From Pseudomonadota bacterium (GTDB lineage Bacteria > Pseudomonadota > Gammaproteobacteria > Steroidobacterales > Steroidobacteraceae), in NCBI GenBank assembly GCA_025355105.1, contig JANYAE010000006.1, forward strand, positions 1-64,000: a DNA stretch of 64,000 bases. The letters are read 5' to 3'. Position numbers and translations under genes: made by a program. Position 1 is the stretch's first letter; the number at the start of each line of letters is the position of its first letter. Below, piece by piece: positions 20,991-28,977 of this stretch. The notes below the pieces were generated by a model. The model saw only the letters and a list, made by a program, of their open reading frames with translations. It searched no databases and was not told the origin of the DNA.

Positions 20991-21995
20991 GTGACGAGCA
21001 TCAATCTGGTGGCGTTCGAGAACGGGGTCGGCAATTCGCGGGATATCCTCCTGCTCGGCCGCGCCTTCGCCGAGCTCGGTTGCCAGGTCACGCTTACGAT
21101 CCCCAGCAAGCACGCGCGTCGCCGGCGCAAGCTGCGGCTGGTCCGCGGCTTCGCCCGCGCGCGCCTGCACTTCAGCCGCCAGCGGCAGGCGCGCGGCCGG
21201 TCGGCCGAGTTCGACCTGGGCGTCATGCTCGAGCACGTGTGGCCCGAGCAGCTGCACCTCGCGCGCCGCAACGTGATCGTGCCGAATCCCGAGTTCTTCG
21301 ACCGCCACGATCGCAGCCTGCTGCCGGCCTTCGACCGCGTCTGGGCGAAGACGTGCCGGACCTTCGAGATCTTTTCGCGGCTCGGCTGTGCCACCAGCCT
21401 CACGGGCTTCGACGGCGAGGACCGCTATCTCGAGGACGTCGCGCGCGAACCGGCCTTCCTGCACGTTGCCGGCAGGAGCCGAATGAAAGGCACGGGCCGG
21501 TTGGTCGCGCTGTGGCGGCGGCATCCGGAGTGGCCAACGCTGACCGTGGTCCAGAGCCTGTCCGGCGCGCCGCCGCAGGCCACCGCGCCCAACATCGAGT
21601 TCCAGACCCGCTTTGTGTCCGACGCCGAGCTCCGCCAGCTGCAGAACCGCCACCAGTTCCACATCTGCACCTCCGAGACCGAGGGCTGGGGCCACTACAT
21701 CGTCGAGGCCGAGAGCACCGGCGCGATCGTGCTGGCGACCGACGCGCCGCCGATGAACGAGCTGGTGACGCCGCAGCGCGGCATCCTGTTGCGGGCGGCA
21801 GCCAGCGGCCAGCAACACCTCGCGACCACCTATCAGGTCGACAGCGCGGCACTCGAGCAGGCGGTCGCCGGCGCGCTCGGCATGGAAGGCGCCGAACGGC
21901 GCCGGCTCGGCGCCGCGGCGCGCGCGTGGTTCTGGGACAACAAGCGCGGCTTTCCGGGGCGAGTGGCGGCGGCGCTGGCGGTCGCCGCGTCGTGA
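20991..21995 (+). CDS. Glycosyltransferase (GT4/GT1-like)
   Basis: VTSINLVAFENGVGNSRDILLLGRAFAELG...CTSETEGWGHYIVEAESTGAIVLATDAPPMNELV; ORF open from 20868, GTG 20991 preferred as start. Confidence 0.75.
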   Translation: MTSINLVAFENGVGNSRDILLLGRAFAELGCQVTLTIPSKHARRRRKLRLVRGFARARLHFSRQRQARGRSAEFDLGVMLEHVWPEQLHLARRNVIVPNPEFFDRHDRSLLPAFDRVWAKTCRTFEIFSRLGCATSLTGFDGEDRYLEDVAREPAFLHVAGRSRMKGTGRLVALWRRHPEWPTLTVVQSLSGAPPQATAPNIEFQTRFVSDAELRQLQNRHQFHICTSETEGWGHYIVEAESTGAIVLATDAPPMNELVTPQRGILLRAAASGQQHLATTYQVDSAALEQAVAGALGMEGAERRRLGAAARAWFWDNKRGFPGRVAAALAVAAS

Positions 21996-22050
21996 CGCCG
22001 ACCGCGTCGCCTGCAGCGGTCGCCGTGGCGCGGCGCGGCCGGGAGCGTCG

Positions 22051-23274
22051 ATGAAGGTCGCGATCTTCCACCCGCACTTCGACGCGCCGCGCGGCGCCGA
22101 AAAGGTCTGCCTGACGCACGCGCACGCACTGCGCGAATTCGGCTGGGACGTGCGGCTGCTGGCCTTCGACTGGAAGCCGGAGCGCTTCTCCGCCGCCGAT
22201 CGCGACCTGCAGCCGGTGTTCCTGCCGGCCGCGCGGCGCTCGTGGTCCGGGCGGCCGGACCCGGTGACCGTCGCGGCGCTCGAGCGGGCGATCGCCGACC
22301 GCGACGTTGCCGTCGCCCACAACTATCCGGCGAGCGCCTACCTCGGCCACGCGGCGCGCGCCCTGCCGCGCGCCTGGTACTGCGAGGAGCCGTTCCGGGC
22401 GCTGTACATCCCCGAGACCCGCCCGGGCCTGCACCGCGCCTACAGCGACGGGCGCGTCGACGCGAGCTCGCCGATCGGCCGTTACTATCGGCGCGAGTTG
22501 CGCAAGTCCTTCTGGAGCCTCGCGCTCAACCCGCGCTACCGCGGCAAGCGGCGCCACGACCGGATCGGCGTCGCCGGCCTCGACGCCGTCGCCGCCAACA
22601 GCGCCGCGACCGCCGCGGTGTTCCAGAGCATCTACGGCATCGCGGCCTCGGTGCTGTATTGCCCGGTGGAATTTCCTCCGGATCTGCCGCCGCCGGCCGG
22701 CGACGGACCGCTGCGCATTCTCACCCAGGGCGGCTTCGCGCCGCTCAAGGGGCTCGCGCTGCTGCTCGCGGGCTACGAGCGCTTCCTGGCGACCTCACGC
22801 CGGCCGGTGATGCTCGAGATCGTCGGCGCCGGATCCGAACGCGCGAGCATCGAGCGCCTGATCGCCGGCACGCGCACCGCCGCGTGCGTGCGCATCCATG
22901 GCTGGATCTCGAACGAGCAGCTCGCCGAGCTGCGTGCGCAATGCCACGGCTTTGCGGCGATGCCCGCCGACGAGCCGTTCGGTCTCGTCTTCGCCGAGGC
23001 GCTCGCGGCCGGCCTGGTCGCGATCGGACCTGATCACGGCGGTCCGGTCGAGATCCTCGGCGCAGGCGAGTTCGGCCTGGTGGCCGATCCGTTCACGGCG
23101 GAACGGGTCGCCGACGCGCTGCGACGCTTCGCCGAGATGGATGGCGCGGCGCGCGGCGAGCTGCGCGAGCGGGCCTTCGTCGCCGCGCGACGGCGCTTCG
23201 ACGTCCGCATGCTGCCCTCGCAGCTCGACGGTTGGCTGCGCGCGGTGCAGCGCGCCGGCGCCGCGCGCGCCTAG
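22051..23274 (+). CDS. Glycosyltransferase family 4 protein
   Basis: KVAIFHPHFDAPRGAEKVCLTHAHALREFGWDV...LTQGGFAPLKGLALLLAGYERF...MPADEPFGLVFAEALAAGLVAIGPDHGGPVEIL. Confidence 0.88.
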   Translation: MKVAIFHPHFDAPRGAEKVCLTHAHALREFGWDVRLLAFDWKPERFSAADRDLQPVFLPAARRSWSGRPDPVTVAALERAIADRDVAVAHNYPASAYLGHAARALPRAWYCEEPFRALYIPETRPGLHRAYSDGRVDASSPIGRYYRRELRKSFWSLALNPRYRGKRRHDRIGVAGLDAVAANSAATAAVFQSIYGIAASVLYCPVEFPPDLPPPAGDGPLRILTQGGFAPLKGLALLLAGYERFLATSRRPVMLEIVGAGSERASIERLIAGTRTAACVRIHGWISNEQLAELRAQCHGFAAMPADEPFGLVFAEALAAGLVAIGPDHGGPVEILGAGEFGLVADPFTAERVADALRRFAEMDGAARGELRERAFVAARRRFDVRMLPSQLDGWLRAVQRAGAARA

Positions 23275-23291
23275 CCCCTGCAGCGCGACCC

Positions 23292-24281
23292 TCAGTCGAA
23301 CGCTGCGGCGAGGACCTGCTCGACGCTCGCCCACTCCGGCCGGTGCAGCAGCGTGACGCGCGGACCGAGCGGTCGCCAGGCGGCAACCGACTGCGGACCG
23401 TACACGGCGATCAGCCGCGCGCCGACCGCGGCCGCCAGATGCCCCGGGCCGGTGTCGTTCGCGACGACCGCCTGCGCGCTCGCCATCAGCGCACCATAGG
23501 CGCCGAGGTCGAGCCCGCCCAGGCGGATCGCGCCGGGCAGCAGTGACTCGGCCCGCGAGTCCTCGCCCGGCCCAGGGCAGACGATCGTCGCGACCTGTCG
23601 GTCGGCGAGGCGCTCACCGAGAGCCGCGAAGCCCGGCCACACTTTGCGGGCCTCGCGGTCATCCGCGCCGGAGAACGGGCACAGCACGATGAAGGGTCGG
23701 GCGGTGAGGCCGTGCGCCTGCAGCAGGGCCGCAGCGCGCTCGGACTGGGCGATGCTAGGGCGCAGCATCACCTCGGTCGGGTAGGGCGCTGTGGTGCCGA
23801 GGAAGCGGCTGGCGAGGTGCCAATAGGCATGCGAGGCATGCTCGAACGACGGCAGGGCATAGGCCTGCGTCAGCAGCAGGCTGCGACCGTCCCGCGCGTA
23901 GCCGACCGGATTCCAGCCGCCGAGCCGTGCCTCGAGCGCGGACGAGAACGATTTCGTCAGCAGCAGGGCCGCCGGCCGCCGGCCGGCGACGGCAGGCGCC
24001 GCGAGCTGCCGGCGCAATGCGGCGAGCTGGCGGCCGGCGGGCCACAGACCCGGTGGCCGCGCCAGCACCGGCCAGCCGGTCCCTTCGAGCAGCGCGCGCG
24101 CCCAGCCGCGGCCGACCAGCTGCAGCTCGTAGCCGGCCGCCTCGAGCCGCCGCAGCGTCGGCAAGGCGAGTACCACCTCGCCGACCCAGTTGCAGAGACG
24201 CACCGCGAGCAGCGCGCGTCCGCCCGCGACCGAGGACGTGCCGGCCGGTGCCGGCTGCGCGGCGCTCCTGTCGTGCGGCAT
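23292..24281 (-). CDS. Glycosyltransferase family 9 (heptosyltransferase-like)
   Basis: AVRLCNWVGEVVLALPTLRRLEAAGYEL...[31 protein letters not shown]...VVANDTGPGHLAAAVGARLIAVYG. Confidence 0.88.
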   Translation of the reverse strand: MPHDRSAAQPAPAGTSSVAGGRALLAVRLCNWVGEVVLALPTLRRLEAAGYELQLVGRGWARALLEGTGWPVLARPPGLWPAGRQLAALRRQLAAPAVAGRRPAALLLTKSFSSALEARLGGWNPVGYARDGRSLLLTQAYALPSFEHASHAYWHLASRFLGTTAPYPTEVMLRPSIAQSERAAALLQAHGLTARPFIVLCPFSGADDREARKVWPGFAALGERLADRQVATIVCPGPGEDSRAESLLPGAIRLGGLDLGAYGALMASAQAVVANDTGPGHLAAAVGARLIAVYGPQSVAAWRPLGPRVTLLHRPEWASVEQVLAAAFD

Positions 24282-24293
24282 CGGCGCGCGGCG

Positions 24294-25244
24294 CTACGGC
24301 GACTCGGCCGCGACCATCTCGCGCACGACGTCCGCCATGTGGAACTTCGCCTGCCAGCCGAGTTCGCGCTCGGCGCGCGCGGGGTTGCCCTCGCTGCGCG
24401 CAAGGTCGGTCGGCCGGAACAGCTTCGGGTCCGAGTCCACGTGCTCGCGCCAGTCGAGGTTGACGCGCGCGAAGGCCGCGGCGACGAACTGCTCGAGCGA
24501 ATGCGACTGGCCGGTCGCGATCACGAAGTCGCGCGGCGCTGGCTGCTGCAGCAGCATCCACATGGCCTCGACGTATTCCGGCGCCCAGCCCCAGTCGCGG
24601 ACGATGTCGAGGCGGCCGAGGACCAGGCGCTCGCGCGTCCCGGCGGCGATCCGCACCGCGGTGGAGGTGATCTTGCGCGTCACGAAGCGGTGCGGCCGCA
24701 GCGGCGACTCATGATTGAAGAGGATGCCGTTGCAGGCGAACAGCCCGTAGGCCTCGCGATAGTTCTCCACCAGCCAGTGCGCCGACGCTTTGGCGACCGC
24801 GTACGGGCTGCGCGGCGCGAACGGCGTCTGCTCGTCCGCCGCTCCCTGCGCCGCCGTCCCAAAACACTCGCTCGAGCTCGCGTGGTAGAAGCGGACCGGC
24901 TGGCGCAGCAGCCGGATCGCCTCCATCAGGTTCAGCACGCCGAGCGTCGTGCTCTCGAGCGTCTCCGCCGGTTGCTCGAAGGACAGGCCGACGGAGCTCT
25001 GGCTGGCGAGCAGATAGATCTCGTCCGGGCGGCACTCGTAGAGCACCGAGATGACGCTGCGAAAATCCTTCGGCGCCATCGAACGCAGCGTCAGCCGGTC
25101 CTTCACGCCGAGCCTGATGAGGTTGCCGAACGGCGCCATCTGGGCGTCGCGGGACGTGCCCCAGACCTCGTAGCCCTTGCCGAGCAACAGGCGCGCGAGA
25201 TAGGCGCCGTCCTGACCGCCGACGCCGCAGATTAGAGCTCTCAA
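24294..25244 (-). CDS. gmd: GDP-mannose 4,6-dehydratase
   Basis: RALICGVGGQDGAYLARLLLGKGYEVWGTSRDAQ...YLLASQSSVGLSFEQPAETLESTTLGVLNLMEAIR...YHASSSECFG...PRSPYAVAKASAHWLVENYREAYGL. Confidence 0.88.
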   Translation of the reverse strand: MRALICGVGGQDGAYLARLLLGKGYEVWGTSRDAQMAPFGNLIRLGVKDRLTLRSMAPKDFRSVISVLYECRPDEIYLLASQSSVGLSFEQPAETLESTTLGVLNLMEAIRLLRQPVRFYHASSSECFGTAAQGAADEQTPFAPRSPYAVAKASAHWLVENYREAYGLFACNGILFNHESPLRPHRFVTRKITSTAVRIAAGTRERLVLGRLDIVRDWGWAPEYVEAMWMLLQQPAPRDFVIATGQSHSLEQFVAAAFARVNLDWREHVDSDPKLFRPTDLARSEGNPARAERELGWQAKFHMADVVREMVAAESP

Positions 25245-25442
25245 GAAGCGCTGCTCCTGGCCGAAACCGCCGCGTCCGGGCGCGCCGGCGCGCGGCGCGC
25301 GGCGCGCGGACTGCGCCGCGTCGCAGGAAGCCGAGCTCGCGGACCGGTCCGATGACGCCGCTGCCCAAGCTGCCCGGCCGATGCGACACTACAATCAGTA
25401 TACCGCCGCCACGCACCGCGGTGGGTTGCCCGGAGTTCCGAG

Positions 25443-28307
25443 TTGCCGAGTTCGACAGAGCAGACCGCGAGCGTTTCCGCCGCCGCCGCCGGTCGCGCGC
25501 TGACGCGGCTTCGCGAGGCCGGCGCAGTGCCCGCCGTCGAGCCGGCGGTCCTCGAGCTCGTGCTGGCGTCGAGCGAGTTCATCGCTGCTGCGCTGCTCGC
25601 CGATCCGGCGCTGGTCGCCGCTCCGGACGCGGCCGCGGCCGAGCCTCTTGCGCTGGCGGCCGCGGCGGCCGACGACACCACGTTCATGGCGGAGCTGCGC
25701 CGCGCGCGCCGGCGCGAGCTCGCCCGCATTGCGTGGCGCGATCTCGCCGGGCTGGCCGCGACCGCGGCGACGCTCGCGGCGCTGTCGGCGCTCGCCGACG
25801 ACGCGATCGCCGTGGCGCTGGCCTTCGCGGGCCGGCAACTCTCGGCTCGCTACGGCACGCCCCGCAACGCGGCCGGCGACGCGCAGCCGCTGGTCGTCGT
25901 CGGCATGGGCAAGCTCGGCGGCAGCGAACTCAATTTCTCGTCGGATATCGACCTCGTGTTCCTCTACCCCGAGGGCGGCGAGACCGACGGGCCGCGCTCG
26001 GTCGACAACTTCGAGTACTTCACGCGCCTCGGCCAGACGCTCATCCGCCTGCTTGACGCGACCACGGCGGACGGCTTCGTCTACCGCGTCGACATGCGCT
26101 TGCGGCCGTTCGGCGACTCCGGGCCGCTGGTGGCGAGCTTCGCGGCGCTCGAGGACTACCTGCAGCAGCACGGCCGCGACTGGGAGCGCTATGCCTGGGT
26201 CAAGGCGCGGGCGATCACCGGCCGGGACGCCTACGAGGCGCTGTTCCGCGACGTCGTGCGGCCGTTCGTGTTCCGGCGCTACCTCGACTACGGCGTGTTC
26301 GAGTCGCTGCGCGAGATGAAGTCGATGATCGCCCGCGAGGTCGAGAAGCGCGAGCTCAGCGAGCACATCAAGCTCGGCCGCGGCGGCATCCGCGAGATCG
26401 AGTTCGTCGTGCAGGCGATGCAGCTCGTGCGCGGCGGCAGCGACCCGCGGCTGCGCGCGCCGTCGCTGCTGACGGTGCTGCCGCGGCTGGCCGGCCAGAA
26501 ATTGCTGCCCGAGGCCGCGGTGCGCGAGCTCGGCGCTGCCTACGAGTTCCTGCGCCGGCTCGAGAACCGGCTGCAGATGTTCGCCGACGAGCAGACCCAC
26601 AGCCTGCCGGCCGACGCCGAGCGGCGCGCGCGCCTCGCGACGGCGTGCGGGGCCGGCGACTGGGAGACGCTGGTCGCCGAGCTCGACGGCCACCGCGACG
26701 TCGTGGCGGGGCACTTCGCGGCGCTGGTGCTGGCCGCCGAGGGCGCCGCGCCGGCGACCGCCCGCGATTTCGACACCGCGCTCGCCGCCGCGGCCGCCGC
26801 CGCCGAGCTGCTGCCGAGCCTCGCCGGGCTCGGGCTCGCCGAGCCGGGGCCGGTGGCGACGCTGCTGTTCGAGCTGCGCAACGGCGGCTACTACCGGCGC
26901 CTCGACGAGCCGGGACGACGACGGCTGCACGCGCTCCTGCCGCGGCTGCTGTCGGCTGCCGCGCGGCACGCCGAGGTCGCCGCGACGGTCAAGCGCGCGC
27001 TCGACGTGGTCGAGGCGATCGGCAGCCGCACCGCCTACCTAGCGCTGCTCAACGAGAACCCGCTGGCGCTGGCGCGCCTGGTCGACATCTGCGCGCTCGG
27101 CAGCTTCCTGCCGGCGCAGGTCGCGGCCTTTCCGCTGCTGCTCGACGAGCTGGTCGACCAGCGCCTGTTCGACGAGCCGCCGGGCCGGGCGCTGTTCGAG
27201 GCGGAGATCGAGCTGCGCTCGGCCGACGCCGCCGACGATGCCGAGCGGGCCGTCGAGGCCTTGCGCCAGTTCCAGCGCGCGGCGGTGTTTCGGGTTGCGC
27301 TTTTCGATCTCACCGGCCGCCTGCCGCTGATGCAGGTCTCGGACCGACTCACCGACGTCGCGGAGCTGATCCTCGAGCGCGCGATGCGGCACGGCTGGTC
27401 CGAGATGGTGGCGCAATATGGCCTGCCGCAGGGTGGCAGCCGCGCGGCGCCGCGGCCGTGCGGCGTCGCCGCGGTCGGCTACGGCAAGCTGGGCGGGCAC
27501 GAGCTCGGCTACGCCTCCGACCTCGATCTCGTGTTCCTGCACGACTCGGCCGGCGAGCTGCAGGAGACCGCGGGGCCGAAGGTCATCGACAACGCCGTGT
27601 TCTTCCTGCGGCTCGGCCAGAAGATCGTGCATTTCCTCACGGTGCACACCGCCGCCGGGCGGCTCTACGAGGTGGACATGCGGCTGCGGCCGAGCGGCAA
27701 GGGCGGGCTGCTGGTGTCGAACGTCGACGCGTTCGTCGACTACCAGCGCGAGGAGGCGTGGACCTGGGAACATCAGGCGCTGCTGCACTCGCGCGCGGTG
27801 GCCGGGACGCCGGCGATCCGCGCGCGCTTCGAGGCGCTGCGCACCGACCTGCTGTGCCACCACGTGCGGCGCGAGCGGCTGCGCGAGGACGTGCGCCACA
27901 TGCGCGACCGCATGCGCCGCGAGTTGTCGCGAGCGGCGGCCGGGGAGTTCGACATCAAACAGGACCCGGGCGGCGTCGCCGACATCGAGTTCCTGGCGCA
28001 GTACTGGGTGCTGCGCTGGGCCGGCGACTACGCGGCGCTCGTCACCTTCTCCGACACCATCCGCCAGCTGGAATCGGTTGGCTCGGCGGCGCTCGTCGAC
28101 CACCGCGTCATCGATCTGCTGGTCAACGTCTATCGCGGCTACCGCAGCATCACCCACCGACTGTCGCTGGAGGGAGCGAGGCCGGTCGTCCCGGCCGGCC
28201 CGCACGCGGCCGCGCGCGCGACCGTGACGGCGGTCTGGGACGCGGTGATGGCGCGCGGCGAGGAACTGCCGCCCGGCGTGCCGCTGCCGGCCCCGGCTCC
28301 GATATAA
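25443..28307 (+). CDS. glnE: Bifunctional glutamine synthetase adenylyltransferase/adenylyl-removing enzyme
   Basis: Two nucleotidyltransferase motifs GMGKLGGSELNFSSDIDLVFLY and GYGKLGGHELGYASDLDLVFLH; 954 aa. Confidence 0.97.
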   Translation: MPSSTEQTASVSAAAAGRALTRLREAGAVPAVEPAVLELVLASSEFIAAALLADPALVAAPDAAAAEPLALAAAAADDTTFMAELRRARRRELARIAWRDLAGLAATAATLAALSALADDAIAVALAFAGRQLSARYGTPRNAAGDAQPLVVVGMGKLGGSELNFSSDIDLVFLYPEGGETDGPRSVDNFEYFTRLGQTLIRLLDATTADGFVYRVDMRLRPFGDSGPLVASFAALEDYLQQHGRDWERYAWVKARAITGRDAYEALFRDVVRPFVFRRYLDYGVFESLREMKSMIAREVEKRELSEHIKLGRGGIREIEFVVQAMQLVRGGSDPRLRAPSLLTVLPRLAGQKLLPEAAVRELGAAYEFLRRLENRLQMFADEQTHSLPADAERRARLATACGAGDWETLVAELDGHRDVVAGHFAALVLAAEGAAPATARDFDTALAAAAAAAELLPSLAGLGLAEPGPVATLLFELRNGGYYRRLDEPGRRRLHALLPRLLSAAARHAEVAATVKRALDVVEAIGSRTAYLALLNENPLALARLVDICALGSFLPAQVAAFPLLLDELVDQRLFDEPPGRALFEAEIELRSADAADDAERAVEALRQFQRAAVFRVALFDLTGRLPLMQVSDRLTDVAELILERAMRHGWSEMVAQYGLPQGGSRAAPRPCGVAAVGYGKLGGHELGYASDLDLVFLHDSAGELQETAGPKVIDNAVFFLRLGQKIVHFLTVHTAAGRLYEVDMRLRPSGKGGLLVSNVDAFVDYQREEAWTWEHQALLHSRAVAGTPAIRARFEALRTDLLCHHVRRERLREDVRHMRDRMRRELSRAAAGEFDIKQDPGGVADIEFLAQYWVLRWAGDYAALVTFSDTIRQLESVGSAALVDHRVIDLLVNVYRGYRSITHRLSLEGARPVVPAGPHAAARATVTAVWDAVMARGEELPPGVPLPAPAPI

Positions 28308-28334
28308 TCAACGGTCTTCGCCGCCGAGGTCCCC

Positions 28335-28556
28335 ATGGCCGCACCGGTCGTCAACGATCCCCGCCTGATTCAGCCCAACGCCGAGCATCGTTACGCGGTC
28401 ACGGCCGCGGATCTGCCGCTGGCCTGCCCGATGCCGGGCATGTACCTGTGGAACTCGCACCCGCGCGTCTACCTCGCGATCGAGGCGACCGGCGAGGCGA
28501 AGTGCCCGTACTGCGGCGCCGAGTACGAGCTCGCGCGCGAGCGCCGCGCTGGCTGA
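28335..28556 (+). CDS. Zinc-finger domain-containing protein (zf-CHCC type)
   Basis: LACPMPGMYLWNSHPRVYLAIEATGEAKCPYCGAEYEL. Confidence 0.85.
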   Translation: MAAPVVNDPRLIQPNAEHRYAVTAADLPLACPMPGMYLWNSHPRVYLAIEATGEAKCPYCGAEYELARERRAG

Positions 28557-28573
28557 CGCCCGGCGCCTGCCGC

Positions 28574-28966
28574 TCAGCGGTAGGCGGCGTAGCTCTTTTC
28601 CTCGACGATCGCCGAGCCGAGCGCGACGTTGATGCGCTTCTTGACCGCGGCGCGCTCGTCGTTTTCGACGTAGACCGAACGCGCGAGCGCGATGAACTCG
28701 GCGTCGAAGGCCTGCGCCCGCTCCTTGTCGCGGATCCGGTCCTCGATGTCCCACAGCCGCTCGTTGACGGCCTGCAGTGCCGCCTCGTCGCGTGCGACGT
28801 CGTGGTGGGCGTAGGCGGAGTCGCCCCAGGTGCGCTCGAGCACATCGAGTTCGCGGCGCACATTGGCGAGCTTGGCCGGGTCGGTCATGCGCGCGACCTT
28901 GATCCGCAGGATGGTGATCTTGTCGAGCACTTCGCCGGGCGAGACGGGGACGTGGATCTCGGACAT
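28574..28966 (-). CDS. DUF6165 family protein
   Basis: MSEIHVPVSPGEVLDKITILRIKVARMTDPAKLANVRRELDVLERTW...; 130 aa; adjacent LPS genes. Confidence 0.75.
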   Translation of the reverse strand: MSEIHVPVSPGEVLDKITILRIKVARMTDPAKLANVRRELDVLERTWGDSAYAHHDVARDEAALQAVNERLWDIEDRIRDKERAQAFDAEFIALARSVYVENDERAAVKKRINVALGSAIVEEKSYAAYR

Positions 28967-28977
28967 GGCGTTCTCCT

